64,000 bases of DNA from Paenibacillus sabuli (GTDB taxonomy: Bacteria; Bacillota; Bacilli; Paenibacillales; Paenibacillaceae): NCBI RefSeq assembly GCF_014705605.1, contig NZ_JACXIZ010000043.1, positions 1 through 64,000 on the forward strand, in the 5' to 3' direction. The notes beneath the pieces were generated by a model that had not been told where the DNA came from, did not search any database, and saw only the letters and a list, made by a program, of their open reading frames with translations. A program made the position numbers and the translations under genes. This document shows positions 26,292 to 34,894 of this stretch, piece by piece. Position 1 is the first letter of the stretch, and every line of letters begins with the position of its first letter.

Positions 26292-26452
26292 TTCAGCCAC
26301 CTCTTTTTCGCGTATGTATTGAACTATATTTTGTTCCTTGACTGCAGTATAACAGCCAAGTCTGCGAAGGAATAGAAACGATACTTGGATTGGCTTGTAT
26401 ATTATTTGGATTTATAATGGGAGGGAAGCAGCGGGAGGAGAGCGATGAAGGG

Positions 26453-27223
26453 ATGGAGATCAAAAACGTCATTCAACTGAGCTACGGCTCTGCGTGGAAG
26501 GGGTACCGCGACCTGCGCGATGTGCCGTATCATCTGCTCATGTATATGGACAACGGCAGCTGTACGTATCGAGTCGGCGAGCATCGCTATCCGGTTGGAA
26601 CCGGGCAATTGCTGTTCATCCCGGCCGGGCTGCCGCGCTCGGCGGAGCCGCAGCCGGAAGCGCATATCAAGTATTCGGTGCATTGGACCGGGGACGGATT
26701 GTTTCGCCATTTTCCACAGCTGACGGGAGCGGCGCAGCTGTGGCGGATCGCCGCGCTCACGCCTTACCTGAAGCAAGCCTACGCACAGATGCATCAGCAC
26801 TGGACCCGCAAGGACCCGTATCATGCCGCACAGTGCGAGAGTCTGCTGCTAGACGTCTGCGTGCAGGTGCATCGTGCGCAGGCCGCAGGCGCGGCCGGCG
26901 GCGCGCAGGCCCGTCTCCTTCGGCAGGTGCGGGACTATATCGTGGAGCATTTCAACTCGCCCTTGACAATCGACGAACTGGCGGCGCTGGTCGGACGCAA
27001 TACGTCTCATCTGATTACCAGCTTCGGCAAGCATTATGGGATTTCACCGATTGCGTACATGCACCGCCTTCGTATGACGCGCGCGGAGGAGCTGCTGCTG
27101 ACGACGGATGCGCCGATCGAGACGATCGCACTGGAGCTCGGCTATTGCGACGCCGCCTATTTCAGCCGCATGTTCAAGCGACAGGCCGGAATCGCCCCCG
27201 GAGCCTACCGTCGTCAGGAATAA
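26453..27223 (+). CDS. AraC family regulator
   Basis: 256 residues. N-terminal cupin-like sensor (MYMDNGSCTYRVGEHRYPVG, LLFIPAGLPRSAEP) and C-terminal double helix-turn-helix (LTIDELAALVGRNTSHLITS and PIETIALELGYCDAAYFSRM followed by FKRQAGIAPGAYRR). ATG 26453 follows GGGAGGAG by about 12 bases; an upstream in-frame ATG at 26417 has no ribosome site. Its divergent position makes the lyase-like gene its likely target. Confidence 0.85.
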   Translation: MEIKNVIQLSYGSAWKGYRDLRDVPYHLLMYMDNGSCTYRVGEHRYPVGTGQLLFIPAGLPRSAEPQPEAHIKYSVHWTGDGLFRHFPQLTGAAQLWRIAALTPYLKQAYAQMHQHWTRKDPYHAAQCESLLLDVCVQVHRAQAAGAAGGAQARLLRQVRDYIVEHFNSPLTIDELAALVGRNTSHLITSFGKHYGISPIAYMHRLRMTRAEELLLTTDAPIETIALELGYCDAAYFSRMFKRQAGIAPGAYRRQE

Positions 27224-27299
27224 GCACCTTGCGGCAGGCGCGCGTGCGACTGACATATCTGCCGGCTCGCCCGCCGACGCTCGACCGACCCTGAGCGAT

Positions 27300-27953
27300 C
27301 TACTTCCGGGCGAGCCGCTGCGCATATTCCTCCGCCTTGTAGTCCTTGCGTATAGCCCCTTGAGCGTCGCCGCCAGTTGCTTCGTTCCAGGATGCGAGGA
27401 TCAGACGCGGCTCCGCCTCGATGCGATTCATGACCGCCTCCGGCCGGCCGGCCCGGAAGTCTGCGATCATCTGCGCCAGGTCGCCGCGGTCGAGCAGCTT
27501 GACATGGTTGATGCCAGCCAGCGTCTCACAGGACGCGGTGTACGTCGAAGAAGCGATTACGATCGCCTTCCGGGCGTTGTAATAACGCATACAGGAATAG
27601 ACCTCCTGCACCGCCCCGATGCCGACCGGATGATCCTCGGCGTAGCGCTTCGCCTGCACGACGTTGCGGATGCCCTCGCGATCCGTGAATACCAGATCCG
27701 CCCCGTAATCCCGGCTTCCGGTCGTTTTGTACACCTCGTCATACCCCAGCTCCAGGAATAACCGGTACAGATACATTTCAAATGCGGAGCCATCCTCCAT
27801 CCGATCGATGTCCTTGAGCCGAACGGAATCGACGTCATAATCGTCCGCATACGGCCGATATCGACGCCTGCCAAGCCGACGCGCGGCTAAGAATAGCAGA
27901 CCCAGGATGATAATAATCCCGGCAAGCGCGGCTGTTATCCACAAATCTGTCAT
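27300..27953 (-). CDS. Membrane-anchored Mrr-type restriction endonuclease-like protein
   Basis: 217 residues. One N-terminal transmembrane helix (WITAALAGIIIILGLLFLA) precedes a Mrr_cat domain: DGSAFEMYLYRLFLELGYDE, then the PD-(D/E)xK core as GSRDYGADLVF with VVQAKRY (Asp and Q-x-K), and SSTYTASCETLAGINHVKLLDR. Members of this anchored subgroup are common in Bacillales and their role (defence against foreign DNA or DNA processing) is not settled. No methyltransferase partner is present, as expected for Mrr-like enzymes that cut modified DNA. It is a single gene. Confidence 0.8.
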   Translation of the reverse strand: MTDLWITAALAGIIIILGLLFLAARRLGRRRYRPYADDYDVDSVRLKDIDRMEDGSAFEMYLYRLFLELGYDEVYKTTGSRDYGADLVFTDREGIRNVVQAKRYAEDHPVGIGAVQEVYSCMRYYNARKAIVIASSTYTASCETLAGINHVKLLDRGDLAQMIADFRAGRPEAVMNRIEAEPRLILASWNEATGGDAQGAIRKDYKAEEYAQRLARK

Positions 27954-28139
27954 GCTCTACTCCTTTATGTACGAAAAATCGGTCACTCAGATCGTACCAT
28001 ACTCCACAACATTCGAACATCACAAAGCAACGATTGAACCGCACGCAACTGAAATTGGACAACATCCAAAAACATAATTGTTGTTCTTGAAGTCCATACT
28101 ATACGAAATGTTGTACTTTTTACAGAAATGAGGGATAGC

Positions 28140-28949
28140 TTGAAAAGAATATGGCGGGGAGTACCATTCATATGCGCGTGTATGCTCGCGGCGGGCATTG
28201 TCTCAGGATTCGCAGATGCGCCTGTAAGGCGCGATCGCGCCTATTACGAATCGCGCGGCGAGGTGGTATGGGAGGTGCCGACCGACGAAAAGCTGATAGC
28301 CCTCACCTTCGACGACGGCCCGAATGCCAGGACGACGCCGCAAATTCTGGACTTATTGCAGCAATACGAGGCCACGGCCACTTTTTTCGTCGTCGGCAAT
28401 CGCATCGACCGCTATGCCGAGCTGATCAAGCGCGAGGCGGCCGAAGGCCATGAGGTGGCCAATCACACCTACAACCATACCTTCTTTACGGGCCAAATAT
28501 CAGCCGATAAATTGGCCCGCGAAATCGAGTCGACCAAATCCAAAATTGAGGAGGTCGCCGGTCAGAGTTGCGACTGGTTCCGGCCGCCCGGCGGCATCTT
28601 CAACGAAGCCGTCCTGAAGGCCGCGCGGCGCAGCGGCTATACAATTGTCCTCTGGTCCTGGCATCAGGACACCAAGGATTGGCGTAGCCCCGGCATCTAT
28701 GCCATTGCCAACCGCGTCTTGAAACATGCTCGAAACGGCGATATTGTACTCATGCACGATCATGTGCACGGCTCGACCCAAACCGTCGAAGCGTTAAAAA
28801 TCATTTTGCCGGAATTAAAAAAAAGGGGGTTCCGACTCGTCACCGTCACGGAGCTAATGAAATATCGCAAGTACGCCGAGGCCTCGCCATTCGGTTCAAA
28901 ACACGACGAGCCTCCAAAAAAGGACAAATTGTTATTCCCTACGGGTTAA
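28140..28949 (+). CDS. Secreted polysaccharide deacetylase (NodB domain)
   Basis: About 269 residues. A signal or anchor segment (GVPFICACMLAAGIVSG) is followed by the NodB domain with all five motifs: TFDDGP (catalytic base and metal Asp), NHTYNH (metal His), FRPPGG, LWSWHQDTKDW and IVLMHDH. It removes N- or O-acetyl groups from peptidoglycan or chitin-like polymer and resembles PdaA/PdaB sporulation deacetylases. I prefer TTG 28140 because GAGGG lies six bases upstream; ATG 28128 has no ribosome site. The 3' end overlaps the converging lipoprotein gene by 11 bases. Confidence 0.85.
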   Translation: MKRIWRGVPFICACMLAAGIVSGFADAPVRRDRAYYESRGEVVWEVPTDEKLIALTFDDGPNARTTPQILDLLQQYEATATFFVVGNRIDRYAELIKREAAEGHEVANHTYNHTFFTGQISADKLAREIESTKSKIEEVAGQSCDWFRPPGGIFNEAVLKAARRSGYTIVLWSWHQDTKDWRSPGIYAIANRVLKHARNGDIVLMHDHVHGSTQTVEALKIILPELKKRGFRLVTVTELMKYRKYAEASPFGSKHDEPPKKDKLLFPTG

Positions 28950-30018
28950 TGGAATGACCCGTGAGCATCGCGGCAATCGCCTTCATCCCTTCCCGGATGG
29001 TGACGATGTCCGAGCCGTAGTACGTCTCCGTGTCCAGCTTGTGCACCTGTCCGTTCTGAACAGCCGGCAGCGACTTCCACAGCTCCAGCTCCTCGATATC
29101 CGTCATGGCGGCAGCATCGTCGCCTTCGCCGCGCACGATCAGCAATAGACGATCGCCGGCGTATTCCGGCAGCATCTCCAGCGAGATTTGAATCGCCGAA
29201 CCGTAAGGCTGTTCGGCGATCTCGTCCGCTACCGCGACCGGTGCATTCGCCTGCAGACTGCTGTGCAGCGCATACCCGCCAAAATTGCGATTCAGGTAAA
29301 TGCGCAGCCGTCCATTTTCCACTCGGAAAATCGACACCGTCTCCTCGCCCAGCGCTTCGTCGACCTGACCTTGCGCCGTCGCCGCCTCCTGCTCGTATGC
29401 CGCAATCCACCGGTCCGCTTCGTCCTTCTTGCCGACCAGCTCCGCCAGCCGCACGAAGATGCCGTAGATCGGATCTTGCTCGAAGGAAACGTAATAGACC
29501 GGCGCAATCTTCTCGATCTGCTTCATCGGTTCCGGATAGATCTCCTGAAAGACTGTGGGCACAATGACCAGATCCGGCTGCAGGTCGAGTATCACTTCCG
29601 CATCGGGCGGATCGCCAATAGGCGCGATGCCTTCCATTTTATCTTCAATAAACGGAATTTTGAAGCTGTTATTGCCCGCACCGACCGGCTTCAGCCCAAG
29701 CTCCAGCAGCTCGACGGCAAATTCGCCGGCCACGATGCGCTGCGGTTGAAGCGGTACTTCGATCACTCGGTCCAGGTCGTCGGTGACCTGCTTAGTATCA
29801 GCCCCTGCTTGCTCCGTAGAGGACTCAGCGGCCTCGTCAGCCTCCACTTCTTCTCCGGATGCTCCCCCTCCGTTATTCGTCTGAGCGGTCTGCTCCGCGC
29901 CCTGGCCGTTCTTGTCCGGCGCCTCGGTCACCCGCCCGCTGTCGCCGCATGCCGCCGCCGCCAGGACAAGCAGCGCCATCAGTGCGAGTGCGATGATCGT
30001 CTTTTTCCATCCGTGCAT
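28939..30018 (-). CDS. Iron-siderophore ABC transporter substrate-binding lipoprotein
   Basis: 359 residues. Lipoprotein signal ending LVLAAAAC (Cys 24), a Gly/Glu/Thr-rich linker, then a FeuA/FhuD-type two-lobed binding fold: VIEVPLQPQRIVAGEFAVEL, GAGNNSFKIPF, ILDLQPDLVIVP and YGSDIVTIREGMKAI. It would capture ferric siderophore at the membrane. No permease or ATPase gene adjoins it, so it must work with a transporter encoded elsewhere. AGGAGG is nine bases from ATG 30018 and a Fur box lies just upstream. The next gene is an AraC regulator with a similar binding domain, as in Btr control of feuABC. Confidence 0.85.
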   Translation of the reverse strand: MHGWKKTIIALALMALLVLAAAACGDSGRVTEAPDKNGQGAEQTAQTNNGGGASGEEVEADEAAESSTEQAGADTKQVTDDLDRVIEVPLQPQRIVAGEFAVELLELGLKPVGAGNNSFKIPFIEDKMEGIAPIGDPPDAEVILDLQPDLVIVPTVFQEIYPEPMKQIEKIAPVYYVSFEQDPIYGIFVRLAELVGKKDEADRWIAAYEQEAATAQGQVDEALGEETVSIFRVENGRLRIYLNRNFGGYALHSSLQANAPVAVADEIAEQPYGSAIQISLEMLPEYAGDRLLLIVRGEGDDAAAMTDIEELELWKSLPAVQNGQVHKLDTETYYGSDIVTIREGMKAIAAMLTGHSINP

Positions 30019-30044
30019 CCTCTTCGTCCTCCTGTTGCATCAAT

Positions 30045-30062
30045 TGATAATGAGAATTATCC
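30045..30062. promoter_or_regulatory. Fur box upstream of the siderophore-binding lipoprotein
   Basis: GATAAT-GAGA-ATTATC is a perfect inverted repeat (30046-30061) inside TTGATAATGAGAATTATCC, close to the Fur consensus TGATAATNATTATCA and about 28 bases upstream of the lipoprotein start. Iron-dependent repression is expected. Confidence 0.8.
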
Positions 30063-30183
30063 TCATTCACAATTGTAAACGAGACGCGCGTCACCCTCCA
30101 TGGACAAGTAGTGCGCCCCGGATGGATAATTATGCGCGGACGAGGTGCACCGAGCACCGCACAGGCCTCAACTTGGCGAGCGT

Positions 30184-31293
30184 TCAACGGCTATTGAGCA
30201 GTATCTCCGCCGCCTCTTGCGCTTGTCTCTCCAGCGATGAAGGATCGTTGTCCAGCCAATCGGCAATTGCCAGCTGGTGCACATTGCCGCGCCGAACAGC
30301 CGTGAATTCGCGCCACTGGGCCGTGTGCTCGATTTCCTTCCACCGTCGAAGCGCCCCCTCGTCCGGCTGCACGAGAACAAACAAATGCTCGGCATCGTAA
30401 TACGCCAATTCCGCCGGGGTGATGACGCTGGAGTGAAAATGTGCATTGCACAAGCTCTGAACCGCGACGCGCTCGGGCGGGCGAAGACGTAGTGATCGAT
30501 ACAAGACATACCCAATGTTCAATGTCCCGTAAATCTGCAGCAGTTGCTCGCGTACGCGCAACACCGCGACCCGCTCGTCGCCAATGGTCGCGGACAGCTT
30601 CTCCCGCAATCGCTCGCAGGATCGCGTATAACGCGTCGTCCAGTCATCCGCCTCACGCTTGCGTCCGAGCATGCGTGCGATCTGCTGCAACTGCGTCGTA
30701 ATCGGGTCATCGAGCGGGTCCAGCATTGCGACTTCGGCCACGGCGCTCCAGCGCTCGGCTTCCCGGGCATCCGCCGTAATGATCAGATCGAGGGAAAGCT
30801 CGCCGTCGTACGGATCGGTCGCTGCATCGGACTGCCCCTGCGCCCATGCGACCGGCTCTACGCCGAGCGCCAGACAATGTCCCCTTCCGGCCAGGGCGAG
30901 CACCCGGGGTACAGCCTCCTGCTTGAAGCGGCTCGGCGAGCGGCCGGTCGCCTGCTTGAAGCGTCGGCTGAAATGGTACGGATCGGCATACCCCACCAAG
31001 CGCGCCACCTCGGCTATGCTGTGCCGCTCTGCTCTGAGGAGCCTCTTCGCCGTCTCTATCCGCAGATTGGTCAAATATTGCATGGGACTGACGCCTGCAT
31101 AATGGCGGAATCTGCGCGAATAGTGCTCCGGATTGAGGCCGGCGATTTCCGCCAGCTTCTCCCGGGTGATAGGGTCCTTGTAGTGGCTGCGCATATATCG
31201 CGCCGTACGCTCCAGTCTGCTATACGGTTCGAACTGCTCCTGCGAATCGTCAGGCCCAGGCTCGATCTCTTCCACCGGATGCGAGACTTGCAT
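30184..31293 (-). CDS. AraC regulator fused to a siderophore-binding domain (Btr-like)
   Basis: 369 residues with an unusual order: the AraC double helix-turn-helix is N-terminal (about 25-125; ITREKLAEIAGLNPEHYSRR and SIAEVARLVGYADPYHFSRR) and a periplasmic-binding-protein-like domain is C-terminal (about 130-369). This is the layout of Bacillus Btr/YbbB, which binds ferric bacillibactin in the cytosol and activates siderophore uptake genes. The neighbouring Fur-controlled lipoprotein is the likely target. ATG 31293 follows AAAGGA by about 11 bases. Confidence 0.85.
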   Translation of the reverse strand: MQVSHPVEEIEPGPDDSQEQFEPYSRLERTARYMRSHYKDPITREKLAEIAGLNPEHYSRRFRHYAGVSPMQYLTNLRIETAKRLLRAERHSIAEVARLVGYADPYHFSRRFKQATGRSPSRFKQEAVPRVLALAGRGHCLALGVEPVAWAQGQSDAATDPYDGELSLDLIITADAREAERWSAVAEVAMLDPLDDPITTQLQQIARMLGRKREADDWTTRYTRSCERLREKLSATIGDERVAVLRVREQLLQIYGTLNIGYVLYRSLRLRPPERVAVQSLCNAHFHSSVITPAELAYYDAEHLFVLVQPDEGALRRWKEIEHTAQWREFTAVRRGNVHQLAIADWLDNDPSSLERQAQEAAEILLNSR

Positions 31294-31322
31294 GGATGAT
31301 CTGTCCTTTCTCGTTGGGTTGG

Positions 31323-32426
31323 TTAAGGAAGCGTCAGCGTGACGCACGTTCCCCCGCCCGGACGCGAATCGACCGACAGCCTTCCGCCGACGGCATGCGC
31401 CCGCTCCTCCATGCTGCGCAGCCCGACCCCCTTGGCGCCCGGCTCGCGCACGAAGCCCGCGCCCTCGTCCTCGATCTGCACGCGCACCCCGCCCTGACCG
31501 TCCAGCACGCTGACGCGCGCCGTCTCGACATGGGCGTACTTGCCGATATTCGTGAGCGCCTCCTGGATCGTACGGTAGATCGTCGTCTCCCGCTCCGGAC
31601 CGAGCCGACGCTTCAGCTGCAGCTCGGCCTGCACCGTGATGCCGTAATGCTCGGTGAAATTCTCGATACAGGTGCGGATCGCCGGGACGACGCCGAGGTC
31701 GTCCAGCACCGACGGCCGCAGCTCCCAGGCGAGGCTGCGCACGTCCTCGATCAGCTCCGACACCTGAGAGCGCACCGCCTCCAGCTTGTCGTCGGCACGC
31801 TCCTGCAGCAGCCTGTCCATCTGAATCAGCAGCGAGAACAGGCTCTGGCCGATGCCGTCGTGCAGCTCGCGCGAGAGCCGCTTGCGCTCCTCTTCCTGCA
31901 CGTGCATCACCTTGTTCATCGTGTGACGCAGCTCCTCCTGCACGCGCTTGAGCTCGGTCACCTCGTTGCGGATGGCCAGGTATTGATACGGCTTGGCGTC
32001 TTCGCCGAGCAGAGGCACGATCGTGGTGTGTACCCAGTAATACGTACCGTCCTTGGCTCTATTCTTGATCTCGCCGCGCCATACCTGCCCGGAGCCGATC
32101 GTCCGCCACAGCTCGCGCATGAAGACGCGTCCATGATGCCCGGAGTTGATAATCCGGTGATCCCGGCCCATCAGCTCCTCGCGGCTGTAGCCCGAAATCG
32201 AGCAGAACTTGTCGTTGACGTATTGGATCAAGCCCCTGCGGTCGGTGACCGCGACGATCGACGATTCGTTGAGCGCGAACTTGAGATCGGACAGATGCAG
32301 CAGCGCATGCTTGAGATTCGTCTTGAACGCCTCGTCCGCCAGCCCGCGGTCCAGCCCGGCGACCAGCTCCTCCACCTGACGGCGCAAGAGATCCGGCCGC
32401 TTCTCGCCCCAGCCCGGATTATTCAA
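31323..32426 (-). CDS. PAS-domain sensor histidine kinase, NreB-like (HisKA_3)
   Basis: About 367 residues, no membrane helix, so cytosolic. A PAS domain spans about 50-165 (ESSIVAVTDRRGLIQYVND, GYSREELMGRDHRIINSGHH), then the HisKA_3 dimerisation region with the phosphorylated His in RELHDGIGQSLFSLLIQMD, then an HATPase (ETTIYRTIQEALTNIGKYAH, EDEGAGFV, GVGLRSMEERA). It lacks the four-Cys iron-sulfur cluster of oxygen-sensing NreB. I chose TTG 32426, which has AAGGGG ten bases upstream; ATG 32453 is the alternative. It overlaps the regulator gene before it. Confidence 0.85.
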   Translation of the reverse strand: MNNPGWGEKRPDLLRRQVEELVAGLDRGLADEAFKTNLKHALLHLSDLKFALNESSIVAVTDRRGLIQYVNDKFCSISGYSREELMGRDHRIINSGHHGRVFMRELWRTIGSGQVWRGEIKNRAKDGTYYWVHTTIVPLLGEDAKPYQYLAIRNEVTELKRVQEELRHTMNKVMHVQEEERKRLSRELHDGIGQSLFSLLIQMDRLLQERADDKLEAVRSQVSELIEDVRSLAWELRPSVLDDLGVVPAIRTCIENFTEHYGITVQAELQLKRRLGPERETTIYRTIQEALTNIGKYAHVETARVSVLDGQGGVRVQIEDEGAGFVREPGAKGVGLRSMEERAHAVGGRLSVDSRPGGGTCVTLTLP

Positions 32427-33069
32427 AGTGCAGCAGCCCCTTCTCCATCGCATACTTGACCAGATCGGGCCGGGTCTTCAGGCCGAGCTTCTCCATAATA
32501 TTCGCCTTGTGCGACTCGACCGTCTTGACGCTGATCACGAGTTGATCCGCGACTTCCTTGTTGCTGTATCCCTTCGCCACCAGTGCGACGATCTCCTTCT
32601 CGCGCTCCGACAGCGGGCCCGCCGCCTCTGGTCCGCCAGTGTGCGCCTGCTCCAGATACTCGCGCATCAGTCGCTTGGTCGCTGTCGGATACAAGTATGC
32701 GCTGCCCGCCGCGACCATGCGAATCGCCGTCAGCAGCTCCTCGTGCGGCGCATTTTTGAGAATATAGCCGGAAGCGCCCGCCTGGATCGCACGGAACAGA
32801 TATTCCTCGTCGTCGTGCATCGTCAGGATGAGCACCTCCACCGACGGCACCTCCCGGCGAATCTCGCGGGTTGCCGCCATTCCGTCCTTGCCGTGCGGCA
32901 TGCTCAGATCCATCAGCATCACGTCGGGACGCAGCTGTCGCGCCAGCGCGATTGCCTCCTCGCCCTCGGACGCCTCGCCGACGACGCGGATCTCCTCCTT
33001 CTCATGCAGCAGCAGCTTGAGCCCGGACCGGACCATCGCGTGGTCGTCCACGATGCACAGCTTGATCAT
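32419..33069 (-). CDS. NarL/LuxR-type response regulator, NreC-like
   Basis: 216 residues. Receiver domain with [20 protein letters not shown], the phosphoacceptor in [16 protein letters not shown], and the Lys of [10 protein letters not shown]; then a LuxR helix-turn-helix ([40 protein letters not shown]). GGAGGAG precedes ATG 33069. It is in the middle of a three-gene operon (GAF sensor, regulator, kinase), here with regulator before kinase. Confidence 0.9.
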   Translation of the reverse strand: MIKLCIVDDHAMVRSGLKLLLHEKEEIRVVGEASEGEEAIALARQLRPDVMLMDLSMPHGKDGMAATREIRREVPSVEVLILTMHDDEEYLFRAIQAGASGYILKNAPHEELLTAIRMVAAGSAYLYPTATKRLMREYLEQAHTGGPEAAGPLSEREKEIVALVAKGYSNKEVADQLVISVKTVESHKANIMEKLGLKTRPDLVKYAMEKGLLHFE

Positions 33070-33145
33070 TGCCTCGCTCTCCTCCTCTATACCACACACT
33101 CGCCTGACCTGCTGGCATTAGCATATCAGATCTCGCCCGATCCGG

Positions 33146-33619
33146 CTACGCGCGCTCGCCGGTTCGCGGCTCGATAGCTTCAAGTGCGCCGAGCCTGGCG
33201 GTCAGCCGGTCCGCTTGCACCGCCAGCTCCAGCAGCCATGCGGTCAGTTCGCAGCCCGGCGTACGCAGTCCGGCCAGCAGCACGGCGCGCCGGTCCGCTA
33301 CGAGCGGCAAGGGCAACGCCGCCGCTGCGAGCAGCCGCTCCGCCAGCACGATCGGGCTGTCGCCCAGATGTCCTTCGCCGGCGTCCCCGTTGCCGTCCCA
33401 CACGACGAGACGATCGAGCAGCAGCGCTCTGCCCGGCAGCCCCTTGCCGCGTCGCACCAGCATCTGACGATAGCGCATATTGAGGTTGCCGCTCGCATAT
33501 TGCCAGCTGTACCGTCCGCCGCCGGGCAGCGGAAGCGCCAGCGCTGCGAAGTCGCTCGCCGTCCGCTGTCGAACCTCTTCTATATAGGCGCCTAAGTCTG
33601 ACACATCGCGATCCTTCAT
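33146..33619 (-). CDS. NreA-like GAF domain protein
   Basis: 157 residues forming one GAF domain. The stretch SWQYASGNLNMRYRQMLVRR followed by GKGLPGRAL matches the pattern of NreA, the nitrate-binding partner that restrains NreB in Staphylococcus. First gene of the operon with the NarL-type regulator and HisKA_3 kinase, the same three components as nreABC. No nitrate reductase gene lies in the window, so the ligand is not proven. ATG 33619 has AAGGAG nine bases upstream. Confidence 0.7.
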   Translation of the reverse strand: MKDRDVSDLGAYIEEVRQRTASDFAALALPLPGGGRYSWQYASGNLNMRYRQMLVRRGKGLPGRALLLDRLVVWDGNGDAGEGHLGDSPIVLAERLLAAAALPLPLVADRRAVLLAGLRTPGCELTAWLLELAVQADRLTARLGALEAIEPRTGERA

Positions 33620-33696
33620 CACGATCTACTCCTTCCTCCTGCCGTTGACACACGCTTCCTATGTCTATTGTAAACGCATGCGCGCGCGTTGTATGT

Positions 33697-33750
33697 CGGG
33701 GAATTCCCTGAATTCCGGGGTGCAGCGAAGCCGATCTCAGGGAATTCCCC
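33697..33750. repeat. Inverted repeat between the divergent NreA-like and small ORF genes
   Basis: GGGGAATTCCCTGA at 33698-33711 and TCAGGGAATTCCCC at 33737-33750 are exact reverse complements with 25 bases between them. The 13-mer GGGAATTCCCTGA also occurs at 3326-3338, in the divergent region upstream of the spore-surface genes. It could be a regulatory site or part of a dispersed repeat. Confidence 0.6.
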
Positions 33751-33842
33751 TGCCGCCAAGATGGGGGAGCCCCCCGATATGCAGCGGGCCTGTCCGAGGC
33801 GTATGATTAAGCCAACAAGAACGAGAGAGGGGCGAACGAAAC

Positions 33843-34031
33843 ATGAAGCGCGAGACGAACGAAGGACGGCTGCAGCGAACCGGCGCTCCAGGCAATCTGG
33901 CACGCGAGATTGCGGCTCAGCGGCCGGGGAATCAAGACGAGGAACGCGCCGCCTCCGCCGAGAATGGTCGGGCATCACAAGGCAGTGTATGCCGCTGCGC
34001 CGATTGCAAGGGCGGCAATTGCCGCGACTGA
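33843..34031 (+). CDS. Small Cys-rich tail protein, hypothetical
   Basis: 62 codons. The product is hydrophilic and ends in CRCADCKGGNCRD, four Cys in eleven residues that could bind a metal. GAGAGGGG lies about ten bases upstream of ATG. I recognise no family; it could be a spurious frame, but the ribosome site, the Cys cluster and its position upstream of doxX on the same strand favour a real gene. Confidence 0.4.
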   Translation: MKRETNEGRLQRTGAPGNLAREIAAQRPGNQDEERAASAENGRASQGSVCRCADCKGGNCRD

Positions 34032-34126
34032 ACGGCTGCGAAGCGAACGGCGATTGTACAATGCACCACCGACTGAGCTGATGTATGGCATGCAACGCGA
34101 GTCAAATAAAATGGGGAGTGAGTAAA

Positions 34127-34675
34127 ATGTTAATGAAATTCTGGAGAGAAAATCGCTGGGCCGCCGGACTGCTGACTGTGCTGCGGGTGATGCTGGGTTG
34201 GCAGTGGCTGACCTCGGGCTGGGGCAAAATTACCGGCGGCGGATTCGACGCCAGCGGCTATCTGAACAATGCGGTCACCAACCCGGTCACGAGCGGCGGC
34301 ACCGGCGAAATCGCCTACCCGACGTACAATGCCTTCATCGAACATTTCGCGCTGCCCAATGTGAAGCTGATCAACGTGCTCGTGCCGTGGGGCGAAATGC
34401 TGGTCGGCCTGGGCCTCATCCTCGGCACCCTGACCGTGACGGCCGCATTTTTCGGGATGATGATGAACTTCATGTTCATGTTCGCCGGCACGGTGAGCAC
34501 GAACCCGTGGCTGATCCTGCTCGGCACGCTCGTCCTGGTGGGCGGCGCCAACGCCGGACGCTTCGGACTCGACCGCTACGTCCTGCCGATGCTGCACACC
34601 CAGTTCGACAAGCTGACCGGGCGCAAGGGTAAAACCCGCACCCCCGGCGGCGATCTGCAGCACAAGCAGGCGTAA
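34127..34675 (+). CDS. DoxX/DoxD family membrane protein
   Basis: 182 residues with about four membrane segments: WAAGLLTVLRVMLGWQWLTSG, LINVLVPWGEMLVGLGLILG, TVTAAFFGMMMNFMFMFAG and WLILLGTLVLVGGANAG. The WQWLTSGWGKI start and the late GRFGLDRYVLP ending are typical of DoxX-like proteins related to thiosulfate:quinone oxidoreductase DoxD. GGGGAG is eight bases before ATG 34127. Role probably in membrane redox; substrate unknown. Confidence 0.8.
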   Translation: MLMKFWRENRWAAGLLTVLRVMLGWQWLTSGWGKITGGGFDASGYLNNAVTNPVTSGGTGEIAYPTYNAFIEHFALPNVKLINVLVPWGEMLVGLGLILGTLTVTAAFFGMMMNFMFMFAGTVSTNPWLILLGTLVLVGGANAGRFGLDRYVLPMLHTQFDKLTGRKGKTRTPGGDLQHKQA

Positions 34676-34683
34676 CGAAACGC

Positions 34684-34721
34684 AGCAAGCCCCTCGTCCT
34701 TTGCGACGGGGGGCTTGCTTG
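34684..34721 (+). terminator. Probable terminator after doxX-like gene
   Basis: GCAAGCCCCTCGTC pairs with GACGGGGGGCTTGC (one mismatch) over a CTTTGC loop, starting nine bases after the doxX-like stop. The T-tail is poor (TTGCGTGTT). Confidence 0.6.
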
Positions 34722-34894
34722 CGTGTTGCCATTACCGAGCGCCCGGCGCGGATAACCCGGGAGCCGCAGCGGACGCGGGCGTCCAGATCCATCCACCACT
34801 CCCACTTCGGCGTGTCCACACCCGGCCTACACTTGGCCTGCGCTTCGGTGTGTCCACCACACCTGGCCTGGCCTGGCCGCCCGACCTTCATAGC

